From a bacterium (lineage in GTDB: Bacteria; Bacillota; Bacilli; Lactobacillales; Streptococcaceae): a DNA stretch of 57,024 bases. The translations under genes and the position numbers were made by a program. The stretch is from assembly GCA_905221235.1 (NCBI GenBank), contig CAJNCJ010000011.1, forward strand, positions 1-57,024, in the 5' to 3' direction. Each line of letters begins with the position of its first letter. The first letter of the stretch is position 1. Shown piece by piece: positions 38,283 to 47,790 of this stretch. Under the pieces are notes generated by a model. It saw only the letters and a list, made by a program, of their open reading frames with translations. It had not been told where the DNA came from and made no database searches.

Positions 38283-39554
38283 TCAGATTTTTCGCAAACG
38301 GTCGATGGCTTCCTTTCTTTGAGCCAAAGCCCGTTCATATTTACCAGTGTCTTCTGCTTGGAAATAGTGATGATTGCGAATTTTTTCTGGCAGATAGTCT
38401 TGCTTGACCCAATTTCCAGGATAGTTGTGTGGATAGAGATAGTCTTGAGCATTTCCCAGTTCCTTGCTTCCGCTGTAGTGACCATCACGCAGGTGGCGCG
38501 GAATAGGCAAGTGCCCTGATGTTTTGAGGTCAGCAAGGGCCTTATCCATAGCCACATAGGCTGAGTTGGATTTTGGAGAAAGGGCCAAATCAATCACGAC
38601 ATTGGCAATGAGAATGCGGGCTTCTGGGAATCCAATCTTTTGGGCAGCATCCAGAGCAGTCACGGTATGAATCTGGGCTTCAGGATTGGCCAAACCGATA
38701 TCTTCATAGGCGATAACGGTCAAGCGACGTGCGAGACTAGGCAAATCACCTGCCTCAATCAAGCGGGCAGCATAATGGAGGCTGGCATCCACATCCGAGC
38801 CACGGATGGACTTTTGCAGGGCTGAGAGGACGTCGTAGTGACCATCCCCATCCTTATCCATGGTAATGTAACTCCGCTGCAGGCTATTTTCCATGATATC
38901 AAGAGTAATATGGCGGATGCCCTTGTCATTTTCGGGGGTAGAGAGAACAGCCAAGTCCAGCGAGTTAAAGGCAGAACGCAGGTCTCCGTTTGTAGAGGTG
39001 GCAATGAAGTCCAGCGCATCCTCATCTAGTTCCACTGGAAAATCAAAACCACGCTCAGGGTTACTTAGTGCTATCTGAAGGGCCTTTTTTACATCTTGAT
39101 TGGACAAGGGTTCTAACTCAAAAATCTGAACGCGACTGCGAATGGCAGGAGTGACAGAAAAGAAAGGATTTTCAGTCGTAGCACCAATCATGATGACTAG
39201 ACCACTTTCCAGGAGTGGAAGGAGGAAGTCTTGCTTGGTCTTGTCTAGACGATGAATTTCGTCTAGAAGGAGAACCAGTCCACCAGAGAATTTAGCCTCT
39301 TCCGCAATTTCTTGCAGTCGCTTTTTACTATCAACTGTCGCATTGAAAGTTCGAAAGGCATACTTGGTCGTCCCTGCGATGGCAGAGGCAATACTGGTCT
39401 TGCCGATTCCCGGAGGGCCATAGAGAATCATGGAAGACAGGCGGTTGGCTTCCACCATGCGGCGGATGATTTTTCCTTGTCCGACCAGATGTTCCTGACC
39501 GATGACCTGGTCGATGGTTTTAGGGCGCATGCGAAGCGCGAGATTGTCTGGCAT
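38283..39554 (-). CDS. rarA: Replication-associated recombination protein RarA (MgsA)
   Basis: 423 residues, AAA+ ATPase of the RarA/WRNIP1 family. Walker A is YGPPGIGKTSIA (about 44), Walker B is LLLDEIHRLDKTKQ (about 96), sensor 1 is IGATTENPFF and the arginine finger region is AIRSRVQIFEL. The C-terminal tetramerisation domain includes YAARLIEAGDLPSLARRL and HNYPGNWVKQDYLPE. It acts at stalled replication forks. It lies directly upstream of the 6S RNA on the same strand. Confidence 0.92.
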   Translation of the reverse strand: MPDNLALRMRPKTIDQVIGQEHLVGQGKIIRRMVEANRLSSMILYGPPGIGKTSIASAIAGTTKYAFRTFNATVDSKKRLQEIAEEAKFSGGLVLLLDEIHRLDKTKQDFLLPLLESGLVIMIGATTENPFFSVTPAIRSRVQIFELEPLSNQDVKKALQIALSNPERGFDFPVELDEDALDFIATSTNGDLRSAFNSLDLAVLSTPENDKGIRHITLDIMENSLQRSYITMDKDGDGHYDVLSALQKSIRGSDVDASLHYAARLIEAGDLPSLARRLTVIAYEDIGLANPEAQIHTVTALDAAQKIGFPEARILIANVVIDLALSPKSNSAYVAMDKALADLKTSGHLPIPRHLRDGHYSGSKELGNAQDYLYPHNYPGNWVKQDYLPEKIRNHHYFQAEDTGKYERALAQRKEAIDRLRKI

Positions 39555-39669
39555 AGCAGTCCTTTCTAACGTGGATTTTCTGATGTATATGTGGTAAGAT
39601 GGTAGTATCTATTTTAGCATAATTCCGAGTAATCGGGGCGATTAAAGAGTCGCATAGAAAGAGGACAAA

Positions 39670-40140
39670 ATGGCAACATATGGATTTTTAGATGTTTTAG
39701 AGGAAGAGTTGGAGAAGAACTTTCCCTTTGACTTTGAGATTAGTTGGGACAAGCGCAACCACGCGGTAGAAGTGAGTTTTCTTTTGGAAGCACAAAACGC
39801 TGCAGGTGTGGAGATGGTGGACGAGGACGGAGAGGTGTCATCAGACGATATCCTCTTTGAGGAAGCAGTCCTTTTCTACAATCCTGCTAAGTCAACCGTC
39901 AATGAAGAAGATTATCTGACGGTCATCCCTTACCTGCCTAAAAAAGGATTTTCTCGTGAATTTTTAGCTTATTTTGCGCTATTCCTTAAAGATACTGCCG
40001 AGGTTGGGCTGGATGCTCTCATGGACTTTTTGGAAGACCCAGAAGCAGAAGAATTTGTCATGGAATGGAACCAAGAAGTATTTGAAGAAGGAAAAGTTGG
40101 CTTGGAAGAGGGAGAATTTTATCCTTATCCGAGATACTAG
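39670..40140 (+). CDS. DUF3013-family protein
   Basis: 156 residues, strongly acidic soluble protein without membrane segments (YGFLDVLEEELEKNFPFDFE at the N-terminus). It matches the streptococcal/enterococcal DUF3013 family by overall pattern; function unknown. It starts the run of forward genes through prmA and may be co-transcribed with the protease gene 18 bases downstream. Confidence 0.75.
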   Translation: MATYGFLDVLEEELEKNFPFDFEISWDKRNHAVEVSFLLEAQNAAGVEMVDEDGEVSSDDILFEEAVLFYNPAKSTVNEEDYLTVIPYLPKKGFSREFLAYFALFLKDTAEVGLDALMDFLEDPEAEEFVMEWNQEVFEEGKVGLEEGEFYPYPRY

Positions 40141-40158
40141 GGATTATTGGGAGAGTTT

Positions 40159-41226
40159 ATGAAAAAAATTGTGACGTATTTGATTCAGACAGTGTCTGTT
40201 CTTGTGATGATGCTAGCTTTTGCTTGTGGAACCATCGCATTTGCAGAGTTGGGGTATTCCGCAGTTTTAGTCTTTACTTTTGGTTATGCCTTCGCTCTTC
40301 TAAGTATGTATTTAATCCTTATTCTTCATGAGCTTGGTCATGCATTTTGTGGTTATCTGACAGGCTATCGGCTGGTGGCTTTTGGATTAGGGAACTTTCT
40401 TTTAACCAAAAAGTCAGGAAGGCTTCATCTTAGTCGAACAGCAGTTATAAAAAATGTTGGTGCTCAGTATATTGGTTTAAAAGAGAATGAAAGTGATCAA
40501 AGAACCATCTTGATGCTTTCAGGAGGCTTGATAGTTCACCTTTGCTTGATATTATTGGCAACACTTTTTGGTTTTTTGACAACAAACTGGTATTTTGCAG
40601 GCACTTGGATTTGTCTAAATTTATCTCTTCTTCTATTCAATGCTCTGCCAGTTGGGATTACCGATGGAGCAAAAATTTGGGAATTACTACAACACCCTGA
40701 AAATACCAAATACGCCTACATGATGTTGAGGCATTCTGCCCAGACCTTGCTAGCTCCTCAAGAATATGATTTAAAAGACTTTATCATGTCTGTTGATGAG
40801 GATGTGAGAGGGAGTTTTGCAGAAAGTGTTCAGAATCTTCAGGGACTGGTATTCATATTGGATGATAATATAGAGCTTGCAAAGCAACAGTTTCAGTCTG
40901 TGTTAGAGAAAACAGATAATCCAATGTCTAAAACTATTTCTCAATTATACCTTCTTCAAGTTGCTCTGATGGAAGGAGATAATAAGAAAGCGGAAGAATA
41001 TGCAAGTATTCGAGGGGTCAAATCCTTTTTATCTATAAAAACAGCAGATATGCAGGTCATTCAAGCTTGGTATCAATTTAAGGTAAAGAAAGATGTAGTT
41101 CAAACTCACAAGGCTATGAAGATTGCTAGACAGAAAATGAATAGCAGCCGTATGTTACGGGATGAGAAAAGCTATTATCAAAACTGGTTATCCGAGCTGG
41201 AAAAGGAATTAACCGAAGGAGTCTAA
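40159..41226 (+). CDS. M50-type membrane metalloprotease-like protein
   Basis: 355 residues. Several N-terminal membrane segments hold the zinc motif HELGH at residues 57-61 and the second site-2-protease motif NALPVGITDG (about 177), as in M50 peptidases. The C-terminal 150 residues are soluble and helical, TPR-like, perhaps for substrate recognition. The substrate is unknown. The ATG at 40159 is preferred over a TTG at 40147. It abuts the NUDIX gene with one base between. Confidence 0.75.
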   Translation: MKKIVTYLIQTVSVLVMMLAFACGTIAFAELGYSAVLVFTFGYAFALLSMYLILILHELGHAFCGYLTGYRLVAFGLGNFLLTKKSGRLHLSRTAVIKNVGAQYIGLKENESDQRTILMLSGGLIVHLCLILLATLFGFLTTNWYFAGTWICLNLSLLLFNALPVGITDGAKIWELLQHPENTKYAYMMLRHSAQTLLAPQEYDLKDFIMSVDEDVRGSFAESVQNLQGLVFILDDNIELAKQQFQSVLEKTDNPMSKTISQLYLLQVALMEGDNKKAEEYASIRGVKSFLSIKTADMQVIQAWYQFKVKKDVVQTHKAMKIARQKMNSSRMLRDEKSYYQNWLSELEKELTEGV

Positions 41227-41227
41227 T

Positions 41228-41656
41228 ATGGAAATAGAAATTTCTGATTTCACAGGCTGCAAGATTGCTTTGTTTTGTGGGGATAGGCTCTTGACTATCT
41301 TACGCGATGATAAGGAAAGCATTCCCTGGCCCAATATGTGGGAACTGCCCGGTGGTGGACGTGAAGTCGATGAAAGTCCTTTTGAGTGCGCGGCGCGTGA
41401 AGTTTATGAAGAACTAGGCATTCATTTGACTGAGGATTGTCTGCTTTGGGCGAAGGTTTATCCAAGTATGCTCTATGAAGGTCGGCACTCTGTCTTTATG
41501 GTTGGTCAGCTAAGTCAAGAACAGTTTGAGAGTATTGTCTTTGGTGATGAAGGACAGGGCTATCAGCTGATGAATCTTGAGGAATTTCTTAGTTCCAGTC
41601 AAGTTGTACCTCAGTTGCAAGAGAGACTAAAAGATTATTTAAAAGTAAGTGATTAG
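41228..41656 (+). CDS. NUDIX hydrolase
   Basis: 142 residues with the complete Nudix box from the GG of GGGREVDESPFECAAREVYE to EELGI (about residues 41-63). It hydrolyses a nucleoside diphosphate-linked compound; the substrate is not predictable. It begins one base after the M50 gene, so both are in one operon. Confidence 0.87.
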   Translation: MEIEISDFTGCKIALFCGDRLLTILRDDKESIPWPNMWELPGGGREVDESPFECAAREVYEELGIHLTEDCLLWAKVYPSMLYEGRHSVFMVGQLSQEQFESIVFGDEGQGYQLMNLEEFLSSSQVVPQLQERLKDYLKVSD

Positions 41657-41663
41657 AAAGGAT

Positions 41664-41777
41664 GGTTCAGTTACATTTCTAAACTGAACTCGCCCTAAAC
41701 ACTGTGCCAAAAAGATAAACTTCTCTTAGACACAAGAGTCTTCAGAGAATTCCTATTTTGGCTTTGTGTTATACGGG
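41664..41777 (+). repeat. Imperfect inverted-repeat element before prmA
   Basis: Two hairpins in a row. The first is GTTCAGTT (41664-41671 area) with AACTGAAC. The second is a long imperfect stem, AACAC (41698-41702) with GTGTT (41766-41770) and GCCAAAA (41706-41712) with TTTTGGC (41756-41762), with an inner TTCTCT/AGAGAA pair. No ribosome binding site or promoter of usual strength is seen before prmA. It may be a small repeat insertion or an RNA leader. Confidence 0.5.
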
Positions 41778-41792
41778 CTTGGTATCTTAATG

Positions 41793-42743
41793 ATGGAAAC
41801 ATGGCAAGAGTTAAAAGTTACAGTTAAGCGTGAGGGAGAGGAATTGGTTTCCAATCTCTTGATTGAGCTGGGAGCGCAAGGTGTCGCGATTGAAGACAGC
41901 ATGGACTATGTGGGGAATGTGGATCGATTTGGAGAGATTTTCCCAGAGGTCGAACAGCAAGAAGAAATCGTAGTGACAGCCTACTACCCTGATACGATTG
42001 ATATAGCAGCGGTTGAAGCAGACTTGCAGGCTCGTCTCGCGGAACTAACAGATTTTATGGACTTGGGTGAGGTCAAGATGGGGACGACTGCCTTAGCTGA
42101 GGAAGACTGGGCAGACAACTGGAAGAAATACTATGAACCAGCTCGCATCACTCATGATTTGACCATCGTGCCGTCGTGGACGGACTATGAGGCGACTGCT
42201 GGGGAAAAGATTATCAAGCTGGATCCTGGTATGGCCTTCGGAACTGGGACCCATCCAACCACTAAGATGAGCCTCTTTGCCTTGGAGCAGGTCCTTCGTG
42301 GTGGCGAAACGGTGCTAGATGTGGGGACTGGTTCAGGGGTTCTCTCTATTGCCAGCTCGCTGCTTGGTGCTAAGGAAATTTTCGCCTACGACCTAGATGA
42401 TGTAGCAGTTCGTGTTGCTCAGGAAAATATTGAGCTCAACCCTGGCATGGAAAACATCCATGTAGCTGCAGGTGACTTGCTCAAGGGTGTTGAGATTGAG
42501 GCAGATGTCATCGTGGCTAATATCTTGGCGGATATCCTCATTCATCTGACGGATGATGCTTATCGTTTAGTCAAGGATGAAGGTTACCTCATCATGAGTG
42601 GGATTATCAAGGACAAGTGGGACATGGTGCGCGAGTCAGCTGAGTCAGCTGGATTTTTCCTCGAAACTCACATGGTTCAAGGGGAATGGAATGCCTGTGT
42701 CTTTAAGAAAACTAAGGATATTTCAGGTGTGATTGGAGGCTAG
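41793..42743 (+). CDS. prmA: Ribosomal protein L11 methyltransferase
   Basis: 316 residues, the usual PrmA length. N-terminal L11-binding domain ([20 protein letters not shown]), then a SAM-binding domain with [36 protein letters not shown] and [12 protein letters not shown]. It trimethylates ribosomal protein L11. Two adjacent ATGs (41790, 41793) follow a weak translation start region downstream of an inverted-repeat element. It is one base from rsmE. Confidence 0.92.
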   Translation: METWQELKVTVKREGEELVSNLLIELGAQGVAIEDSMDYVGNVDRFGEIFPEVEQQEEIVVTAYYPDTIDIAAVEADLQARLAELTDFMDLGEVKMGTTALAEEDWADNWKKYYEPARITHDLTIVPSWTDYEATAGEKIIKLDPGMAFGTGTHPTTKMSLFALEQVLRGGETVLDVGTGSGVLSIASSLLGAKEIFAYDLDDVAVRVAQENIELNPGMENIHVAAGDLLKGVEIEADVIVANILADILIHLTDDAYRLVKDEGYLIMSGIIKDKWDMVRESAESAGFFLETHMVQGEWNACVFKKTKDISGVIGG

Positions 42744-42744
42744 C

Positions 42745-43488
42745 ATGCAGCAGTATTTTGTAAAAGGCAGTGCTATCTCTCCTGTGACCATCGAGGACAA
42801 GGAAACCAGTAAGCATATGTTTCAGGTCATGCGCCTGAAAGAAGAGGATGAGGTAACCTTAGTCTTTGATGATGGCATCAAGCGCTTGGCGCGCGTGCTG
42901 GATATGGAAAATCGTCAGTTTGAATTGGTAGAAGAACTAGATGACAATGTGGAACTGCCCGTTCAAGTGACCATTGCATCTGGATTTCCTAAGGGGGACA
43001 AACTGGAGTTTATCACTCAAAAAGTAACCGAACTGGGTGCTAGCCAAATTTGGGCCTTTCCTGCCGATTGGTCCGTTGCTAAGTGGGATGGCAAGAAATT
43101 GGGTAAAAAGGTTGAAAAACTAGAAAAAATTGCCCTTGGAGCAGCCGAGCAAAGCAAGCGTAATATAGTCCCAAGTATCAAGCTTTTTGAGAAAAAAGCA
43201 GACTTTCTAGCCCAGCTAGACCAGTTTGACTCTATCATAGTGGCTTATGAAGAATCAGCTAAAGAAGGTGAAACCGCTGAGCTTATCAAAGCAGTCTCTG
43301 GTCTTGAAACAAGATCCAAACTGCTCTTTATATTTGGTCCAGAAGGCGGTCTCTCACATGCAGAAATTGAAAGTTTTGAAGCTAAAGGAGCGGTCTTGGC
43401 AGGCCTAGGTCCTCGTATTTTGCGAGCAGAAACAGCGCCACTTTACGCCTTATCAGCCCTTAGCGTTTTATTAGAATTAGAGAAATAA
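42745..43488 (+). CDS. rsmE: 16S rRNA (uracil1498-N3)-methyltransferase
   Basis: 247 residues, SPOUT methyltransferase. N-terminal PUA-like domain (QYFVKGSAISPVTIEDKETS), then the knot domain with AEQSKRNIVPSI, LFIFGPEGGLSHAEIE and LGPRILRAETAPLYALSAL. It methylates 16S rRNA U1498. The ATG at 42745 lies one base after the prmA stop. Confidence 0.92.
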   Translation: MQQYFVKGSAISPVTIEDKETSKHMFQVMRLKEEDEVTLVFDDGIKRLARVLDMENRQFELVEELDDNVELPVQVTIASGFPKGDKLEFITQKVTELGASQIWAFPADWSVAKWDGKKLGKKVEKLEKIALGAAEQSKRNIVPSIKLFEKKADFLAQLDQFDSIIVAYEESAKEGETAELIKAVSGLETRSKLLFIFGPEGGLSHAEIESFEAKGAVLAGLGPRILRAETAPLYALSALSVLLELEK

Positions 43489-43498
43489 GAGGAAGAAA

Positions 43499-45295
43499 AT
43501 GGAACAAAAACACCGTTCAGAATTTCCAGAGAAGGAACTTTGGGATTTAACAGCCCTATACCAAGACCGTGAGGATTTCTTGCGTGCAATCGAAAAGGCT
43601 CGCGAAGATATTAACCAATTTAGTCGTGATTACAAGGGCAATTTGCATACTTTTGAAGATTTCGAGAAGGCTTTTGCGGAATTGGAGCAAATCTACATCC
43701 AGATGAGCCATATTGGCAACTATGGCTTTATGCCTCAGACGACAGACTATAGCAATGAAGAGTTTGCTAATATTGCCCAAGCTGGGATGGAATTTGAAAC
43801 GGATGCCAGCGTAGCCTTAACCTTCTTTGACGATGCTCTGGTGGCTGCAGAGGAGGAAGTTTTGGACCGATTGGGTGAGTTGCCACATTTGACGGCAGCC
43901 ATTCGTCAGGCCAAAATCAAAAAAGCCCACTATCTAGGGGCTGATGTGGAGAAGGCCTTGACAAATCTGGGTGAAGTTTTCTACAGCCCACAGGACATTT
44001 ACACTAAGATGCGAGCTGGGGATTTTGAAATGGCTGACTTTGAAGCTCATGGTAAGACCTACAAAAATAGCTTTGTTACTTATGAGAATTTCTACCAAAA
44101 TCATGAGGATGCTGAGGTTCGAGAGAAATCCTTCCGTTCCTTCTCAGAGGGACTTCGTAAGCACCAAAATACAGCTGCGGCAGCCTATCTAGCTCAGGTT
44201 AAGTCTGAAAAACTATTGGCAGATATGAAGGGCTACGACTCGGTCTTTGATTATCTTCTAGCTGAACAAGAAGTGGACCGTGCCATGTTTGACCGTCAGA
44301 TTGACCTCATCATGAAAGATTTTGCGCCAGTTGCCCAGAGATACCTCAAGCATGTTGCCAAGGTCAATGGTCTTGAAAAGATGACCTTTGCAGACTGGAA
44401 ATTGGATTTGGACAGCGCCCTCAATCCTGAAGTGACCATTGACGATGCCTATGATTTGGTTATGAAGTCAGTAGAACCTTTGGGACAAGAATATTGTCAG
44501 GAAGTTGCTCGCTATCAAGAAGAGCGCTGGGTGGACTTCGCTGCCAACAGTGGCAAGGATTCTGGTGGTTATGCGGCGGATCCATATCGCGTGCACCCTT
44601 ATGTCCTCATGAGCTGGACAGGTCGTTTGAGCGATGTCTATACCTTGATTCATGAAATCGGGCATTCTGGTCAATTTATCTTTTCTGACAATCACCAAAG
44701 CTACTTCAATGCCCATATGTCGACCTACTACGTCGAAGCGCCGTCAACCTTCAATGAATTGCTTTTAAGTGATTATTTGGAGCACCAGTCTGACGACCCA
44801 CGGCAAAAACGCTTTGCTCTTGCCCACCGCTTGACAGATACCTACTTCCATAATTTCATCACTCACCTCTTGGAAGCAGCCTTCCAGCGTAAGGTTTATA
44901 CATTGATTGAAGAAGGGGAGACCTTTGGAGCAAGCAAGCTTAATAGCATTATGAAGGAAGTCTTGATAGACTTCTGGGGAGATGACATTGAAATCGACGA
45001 CGATGCGGCTCTGACTTGGATGCGCCAGGCTCACTACTACATGGGATTGTATAGTTACACCTACTCAGCTGGACTAGTCATTTCGACTGCTGGTTACCTT
45101 CATTTGAAACATTCCGAAACTGGAGCTGAAGACTGGCTAAACCTCCTCAAATCAGGTGGCAGCAAGACACCACTTGAGTCAGCCATGATTATCGGTGCTG
45201 ATATTTCAACAGACAAACCACTCCGTGATACGATTCAGTTCTTGTCAGACACAGTTGACCAGATTATCGCCTACAGTGCTCAGTTGGGAGAGTAA
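43499..45295 (+). CDS. pepF: Oligoendopeptidase F
   Basis: 598 residues, M3B metallopeptidase. The zinc motif HEIGH is in YTLIHEIGHSGQFIFS (about residue 385), with the downstream Glu ligand in YYVEAPSTFNELLLSDYL. It degrades peptides of about 7-17 residues in the cytoplasm. Size is normal. It follows rsmE by 10 bases and is probably part of the same transcript. Confidence 0.92.
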   Translation: MEQKHRSEFPEKELWDLTALYQDREDFLRAIEKAREDINQFSRDYKGNLHTFEDFEKAFAELEQIYIQMSHIGNYGFMPQTTDYSNEEFANIAQAGMEFETDASVALTFFDDALVAAEEEVLDRLGELPHLTAAIRQAKIKKAHYLGADVEKALTNLGEVFYSPQDIYTKMRAGDFEMADFEAHGKTYKNSFVTYENFYQNHEDAEVREKSFRSFSEGLRKHQNTAAAAYLAQVKSEKLLADMKGYDSVFDYLLAEQEVDRAMFDRQIDLIMKDFAPVAQRYLKHVAKVNGLEKMTFADWKLDLDSALNPEVTIDDAYDLVMKSVEPLGQEYCQEVARYQEERWVDFAANSGKDSGGYAADPYRVHPYVLMSWTGRLSDVYTLIHEIGHSGQFIFSDNHQSYFNAHMSTYYVEAPSTFNELLLSDYLEHQSDDPRQKRFALAHRLTDTYFHNFITHLLEAAFQRKVYTLIEEGETFGASKLNSIMKEVLIDFWGDDIEIDDDAALTWMRQAHYYMGLYSYTYSAGLVISTAGYLHLKHSETGAEDWLNLLKSGGSKTPLESAMIIGADISTDKPLRDTIQFLSDTVDQIIAYSAQLGE

Positions 45296-45323
45296 AGATT
45301 GGACAGAAGTTTAGGAGAATAAT

Positions 45324-46106
45324 ATGAATAGAATCAAAGAATGGCTAGAGCAAGATCCCAAAAGAATGCTTTTTATCAAAATTGGTCTAGTTTTGTTGGG
45401 AATCATTTTATTGATTGCTCTACCTACTCTCTATCTTGTTTTGAGTGGAGTCGGTATTTGGTATTTTGTAAAGAAAGCACCAGATATTCGAAAAAGAAAT
45501 TTAATGATAGGGCTTTTCATTGTTAGTTTTGTTGCAGTTGCTCTCCAAACCCCAACTGTTACAAAGAAAACTTCATCTTCTCAGTCAGAAACTAAGCAGA
45601 CTGTGACATCTACTGCTTCGACATCTTCAACGACGGATACTTCATCTAGCATAGAGGGGGCGAAACGAATCGAAGACGAGAAAAAAGCTAAAGAAAAAGC
45701 AGAAGAAGAGAGAATTGCCAAAGAAAAAGCTGCAAATGAGTTGCAAGAAAAAGGTGAATACTTAGTCAAACAATTGGAAGAAAGTCAAGATGCGAGTCAA
45801 GTGCAGTCTGCCAAAGAAACAGTTAATCAAATTGAAAATAACGATAAAAAGGCAGAATTGCTCGATAGGATAGGTGCAGTTGAGTCATTAATTTCTCAAA
45901 AAGAAGAAGAGAAAAGAATTGCTCATGAAGCTGAGACTAAAGCCCAACAGCAAGATAGAATTGTCTATGTTGCAAACCATGGAAAATCAAAAGTTTATTG
46001 GTATAGTAAGGATAGAATGCCTTCAAAAACTAATAAAGCCAACGTTGTCGAGATGACAGAGGAAGATGCAATTGCTGCAGGAAAACGCCCATCTAAAAAA
46101 GAATAA
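45324..46106 (+). CDS. Membrane-anchored coiled-coil protein with sunset-like C-terminus
   Basis: 260 residues. Two hydrophobic segments near residues 15-47 and 60-73 are followed by a Ser/Thr-rich linker (about 80-110), a charged coiled coil rich in Lys/Glu/Ala (about 110-210) and a short terminal domain with VYVANHGKSKVYWYSKDRMP and EMTEEDAIAAGKRPSKKE. That end resembles the small 'sunset'/Ada-like domain of DNA-entry nucleases and surface proteins but lacks its usual Cys residues. The function is unknown; a surface-facing role is inferred. Promoter not evident, so read-through from pepF is likely. Confidence 0.65.
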   Translation: MNRIKEWLEQDPKRMLFIKIGLVLLGIILLIALPTLYLVLSGVGIWYFVKKAPDIRKRNLMIGLFIVSFVAVALQTPTVTKKTSSSQSETKQTVTSTASTSSTTDTSSSIEGAKRIEDEKKAKEKAEEERIAKEKAANELQEKGEYLVKQLEESQDASQVQSAKETVNQIENNDKKAELLDRIGAVESLISQKEEEKRIAHEAETKAQQQDRIVYVANHGKSKVYWYSKDRMPSKTNKANVVEMTEEDAIAAGKRPSKKE

Positions 46107-46167
46107 GATAGAAAGTTATCTTGGGCTGGCTTTTTGAACAGTTGCTAGAAATGTAGAGGTATTGCCC

Positions 46168-46959
46168 ATGTATCAAGAGTTACTCAGAAAAATAGCAGAA
46201 GAAAAACCAAGTTATCATCAGGAAGAAATCCAGTGGTTGCTTGACCATTTGGGAGATCCTTCTCCAGAAATTCGCGATGATCTTGTTTTTACAAGCTTTG
46301 CTAGAGGGATTCAGGAAGAGCTATTTACACAGGAACAATTTCATTTCATTGCTGAGGTGATCTCAGCTGATGGAGGACTAGACAAAGAGATTGATAAGGT
46401 AGGCCTGCCAACACTTGAACGTTCTTTTAGGGCGCTTGTTTATGCAAATCTCTTGTCTGCGGATGTCAATCAGCAATCGATTTTTTATCAGGGATTAAAA
46501 GGAGAAATTCGCAATGTCCTTTTAAATCAAGGTTTGTACTATCTTTCGAAAGAAAAGGATACGACAGGTTTTTCAAGTCAATATGGTTGGGTTCACGCTT
46601 TTGCACATGGAGCCGATTTACTGACAGAGGTAGTTTGTCATCCAGACTTTCCTAAAAACAGAATTCATGAAGTATTTGACATACTTGGCCAACTGTTTAA
46701 AAGAATTGCGATTCGTTTTACAGATGATGAAGATTGGCGTTTAGCCAGAGTACTTTATGAACCGATTTTACAAGGGAAGTTGGAGCAAGAGCAAGTAGCT
46801 GCTTGGATAAAAACGGTTGATTTTCCGATAGAAGAAAGGGAGGATTTTTACAAATTTTCCAACTTTAGATCCTGTTTGTTGGAAGTCTATGTCCAACTTG
46901 ACCAGAGAAATAGTTTACAAGATGACTTGAAAGAAGCTATCCAGTTTTTTCAATATTAA
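46168..46959 (+). CDS. DUF2785-family protein
   Basis: 263 residues, mostly helical, soluble. Pattern elements include DDLVFTSFARGIQEELFTQE (about 39) and YGWVHAFAHGADLLTEVV (about 133), as in the DUF2785 family of unknown function. The ATG at 46168 is preferred (GAGG upstream) to a TTG at 46162. No partner gene suggests a role. Confidence 0.7.
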   Translation: MYQELLRKIAEEKPSYHQEEIQWLLDHLGDPSPEIRDDLVFTSFARGIQEELFTQEQFHFIAEVISADGGLDKEIDKVGLPTLERSFRALVYANLLSADVNQQSIFYQGLKGEIRNVLLNQGLYYLSKEKDTTGFSSQYGWVHAFAHGADLLTEVVCHPDFPKNRIHEVFDILGQLFKRIAIRFTDDEDWRLARVLYEPILQGKLEQEQVAAWIKTVDFPIEEREDFYKFSNFRSCLLEVYVQLDQRNSLQDDLKEAIQFFQY

Positions 46960-47003
46960 GAAAAAGCGAGTCATATTTTCAAAAAAAATTCCAATCACTT
47001 TTC

Positions 47004-47032
47004 TTGAAACCCTTTCCCTCTTTTGATAGACT
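47004..47032 (+). promoter_or_regulatory. Promoter of the aquaporin gene
   Basis: TTGAAA (47004-47009), a 17-nt spacer and TAGACT (47027-47032) with an extended TG element. Confidence 0.65.
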
Positions 47033-47064
47033 AGTATCTAGTTTTTGAAAAAAGGAGAAAGAAA

Positions 47065-47733
47065 ATGAAAAAATTTGTTGCTGAGTTAATCGGTACTTTC
47101 ATGCTTGTGTTCATCGGGACAGGAGCTGTTGTTTTTGGAAATGGTCTTGATGGCCTTGGACACCTTGGAATTGCTTTTGCCTTTGGTCTGGCAATTGTTG
47201 TTGCAGCTTACTCAATCGGAACTGTTTCAGGTGCTCACTTGAATCCAGCTGTTTCAATCGCTATGTTTGTAAACAAACGTTTGTCATCAAAAGACCTTGT
47301 CAACTACATCCTTGGTCAGGTTGTTGGAGCTTTCATCGCTTCTGGCGTTGTCTTCTTCCTCTTGGCGAATTCAGGTATGTCAACTGCTAGTCTTGGTGAA
47401 AATGCCTTGGCAAACGGGGTCACTGTCTTTGGTGGTTTCTTGTTTGAAGTCATCGCAACCTTCTTGTTTGTCTTGGTTATCATGACCGTGACTTCAGAAA
47501 GTAAAGGAAATGGCGCGATTGCTGGTTTGGTAATTGGTTTGTCATTGATGGCCATGATTCTTGTTGGATTGAACATTACTGGACTTTCAGTAAATCCAGC
47601 TCGTAGCTTGGCTCCTGCTGTCTTGGTAGGTGGCGCAGCCCTTCAACAAGTATGGATTTTCATCCTTGCCCCAATCGTTGGTGGGATTCTTGCAGCCCTT
47701 GTTGCGAAAAACTTTCTTGGAACAGAAGAATAA
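47065..47733 (+). CDS. MIP-family aquaporin / aquaglyceroporin
   Basis: 222 residues, six membrane helices and two half-helices with the paired NPA motifs: SGAHLNPAVSIAMF (about residue 60) and LSVNPARSLAPAVL (about 175). It passes water or small neutral solutes. Length and NPA/NPARS pattern look closer to AqpZ-type water channels than to long GlpF proteins, but selectivity residues were not modelled. Monocistronic with its own promoter and terminator. Confidence 0.87.
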   Translation: MKKFVAELIGTFMLVFIGTGAVVFGNGLDGLGHLGIAFAFGLAIVVAAYSIGTVSGAHLNPAVSIAMFVNKRLSSKDLVNYILGQVVGAFIASGVVFFLLANSGMSTASLGENALANGVTVFGGFLFEVIATFLFVLVIMTVTSESKGNGAIAGLVIGLSLMAMILVGLNITGLSVNPARSLAPAVLVGGAALQQVWIFILAPIVGGILAALVAKNFLGTEE

Positions 47734-47738
47734 TTGAA

Positions 47739-47785
47739 ACTCAAAAAGCCTTGCTCCTCGTTTTGAGGAACAGGGCTTTTTCTTA
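47739..47785. terminator. Bidirectional terminator
   Basis: AAAAAGCC and GGGCTTTTT, with an inner TCCTC/GAGGA pair, lie between the aquaporin gene and the convergent queF. Confidence 0.8.
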
Positions 47786-47790
47786 TCTGT

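Noticed and set aside
40159..41226. M50 protease as part of a bacteriocin or peptide-pheromone system
   Set aside because: No small precursor peptide, transporter or regulator lies nearby; the neighbours are housekeeping genes.
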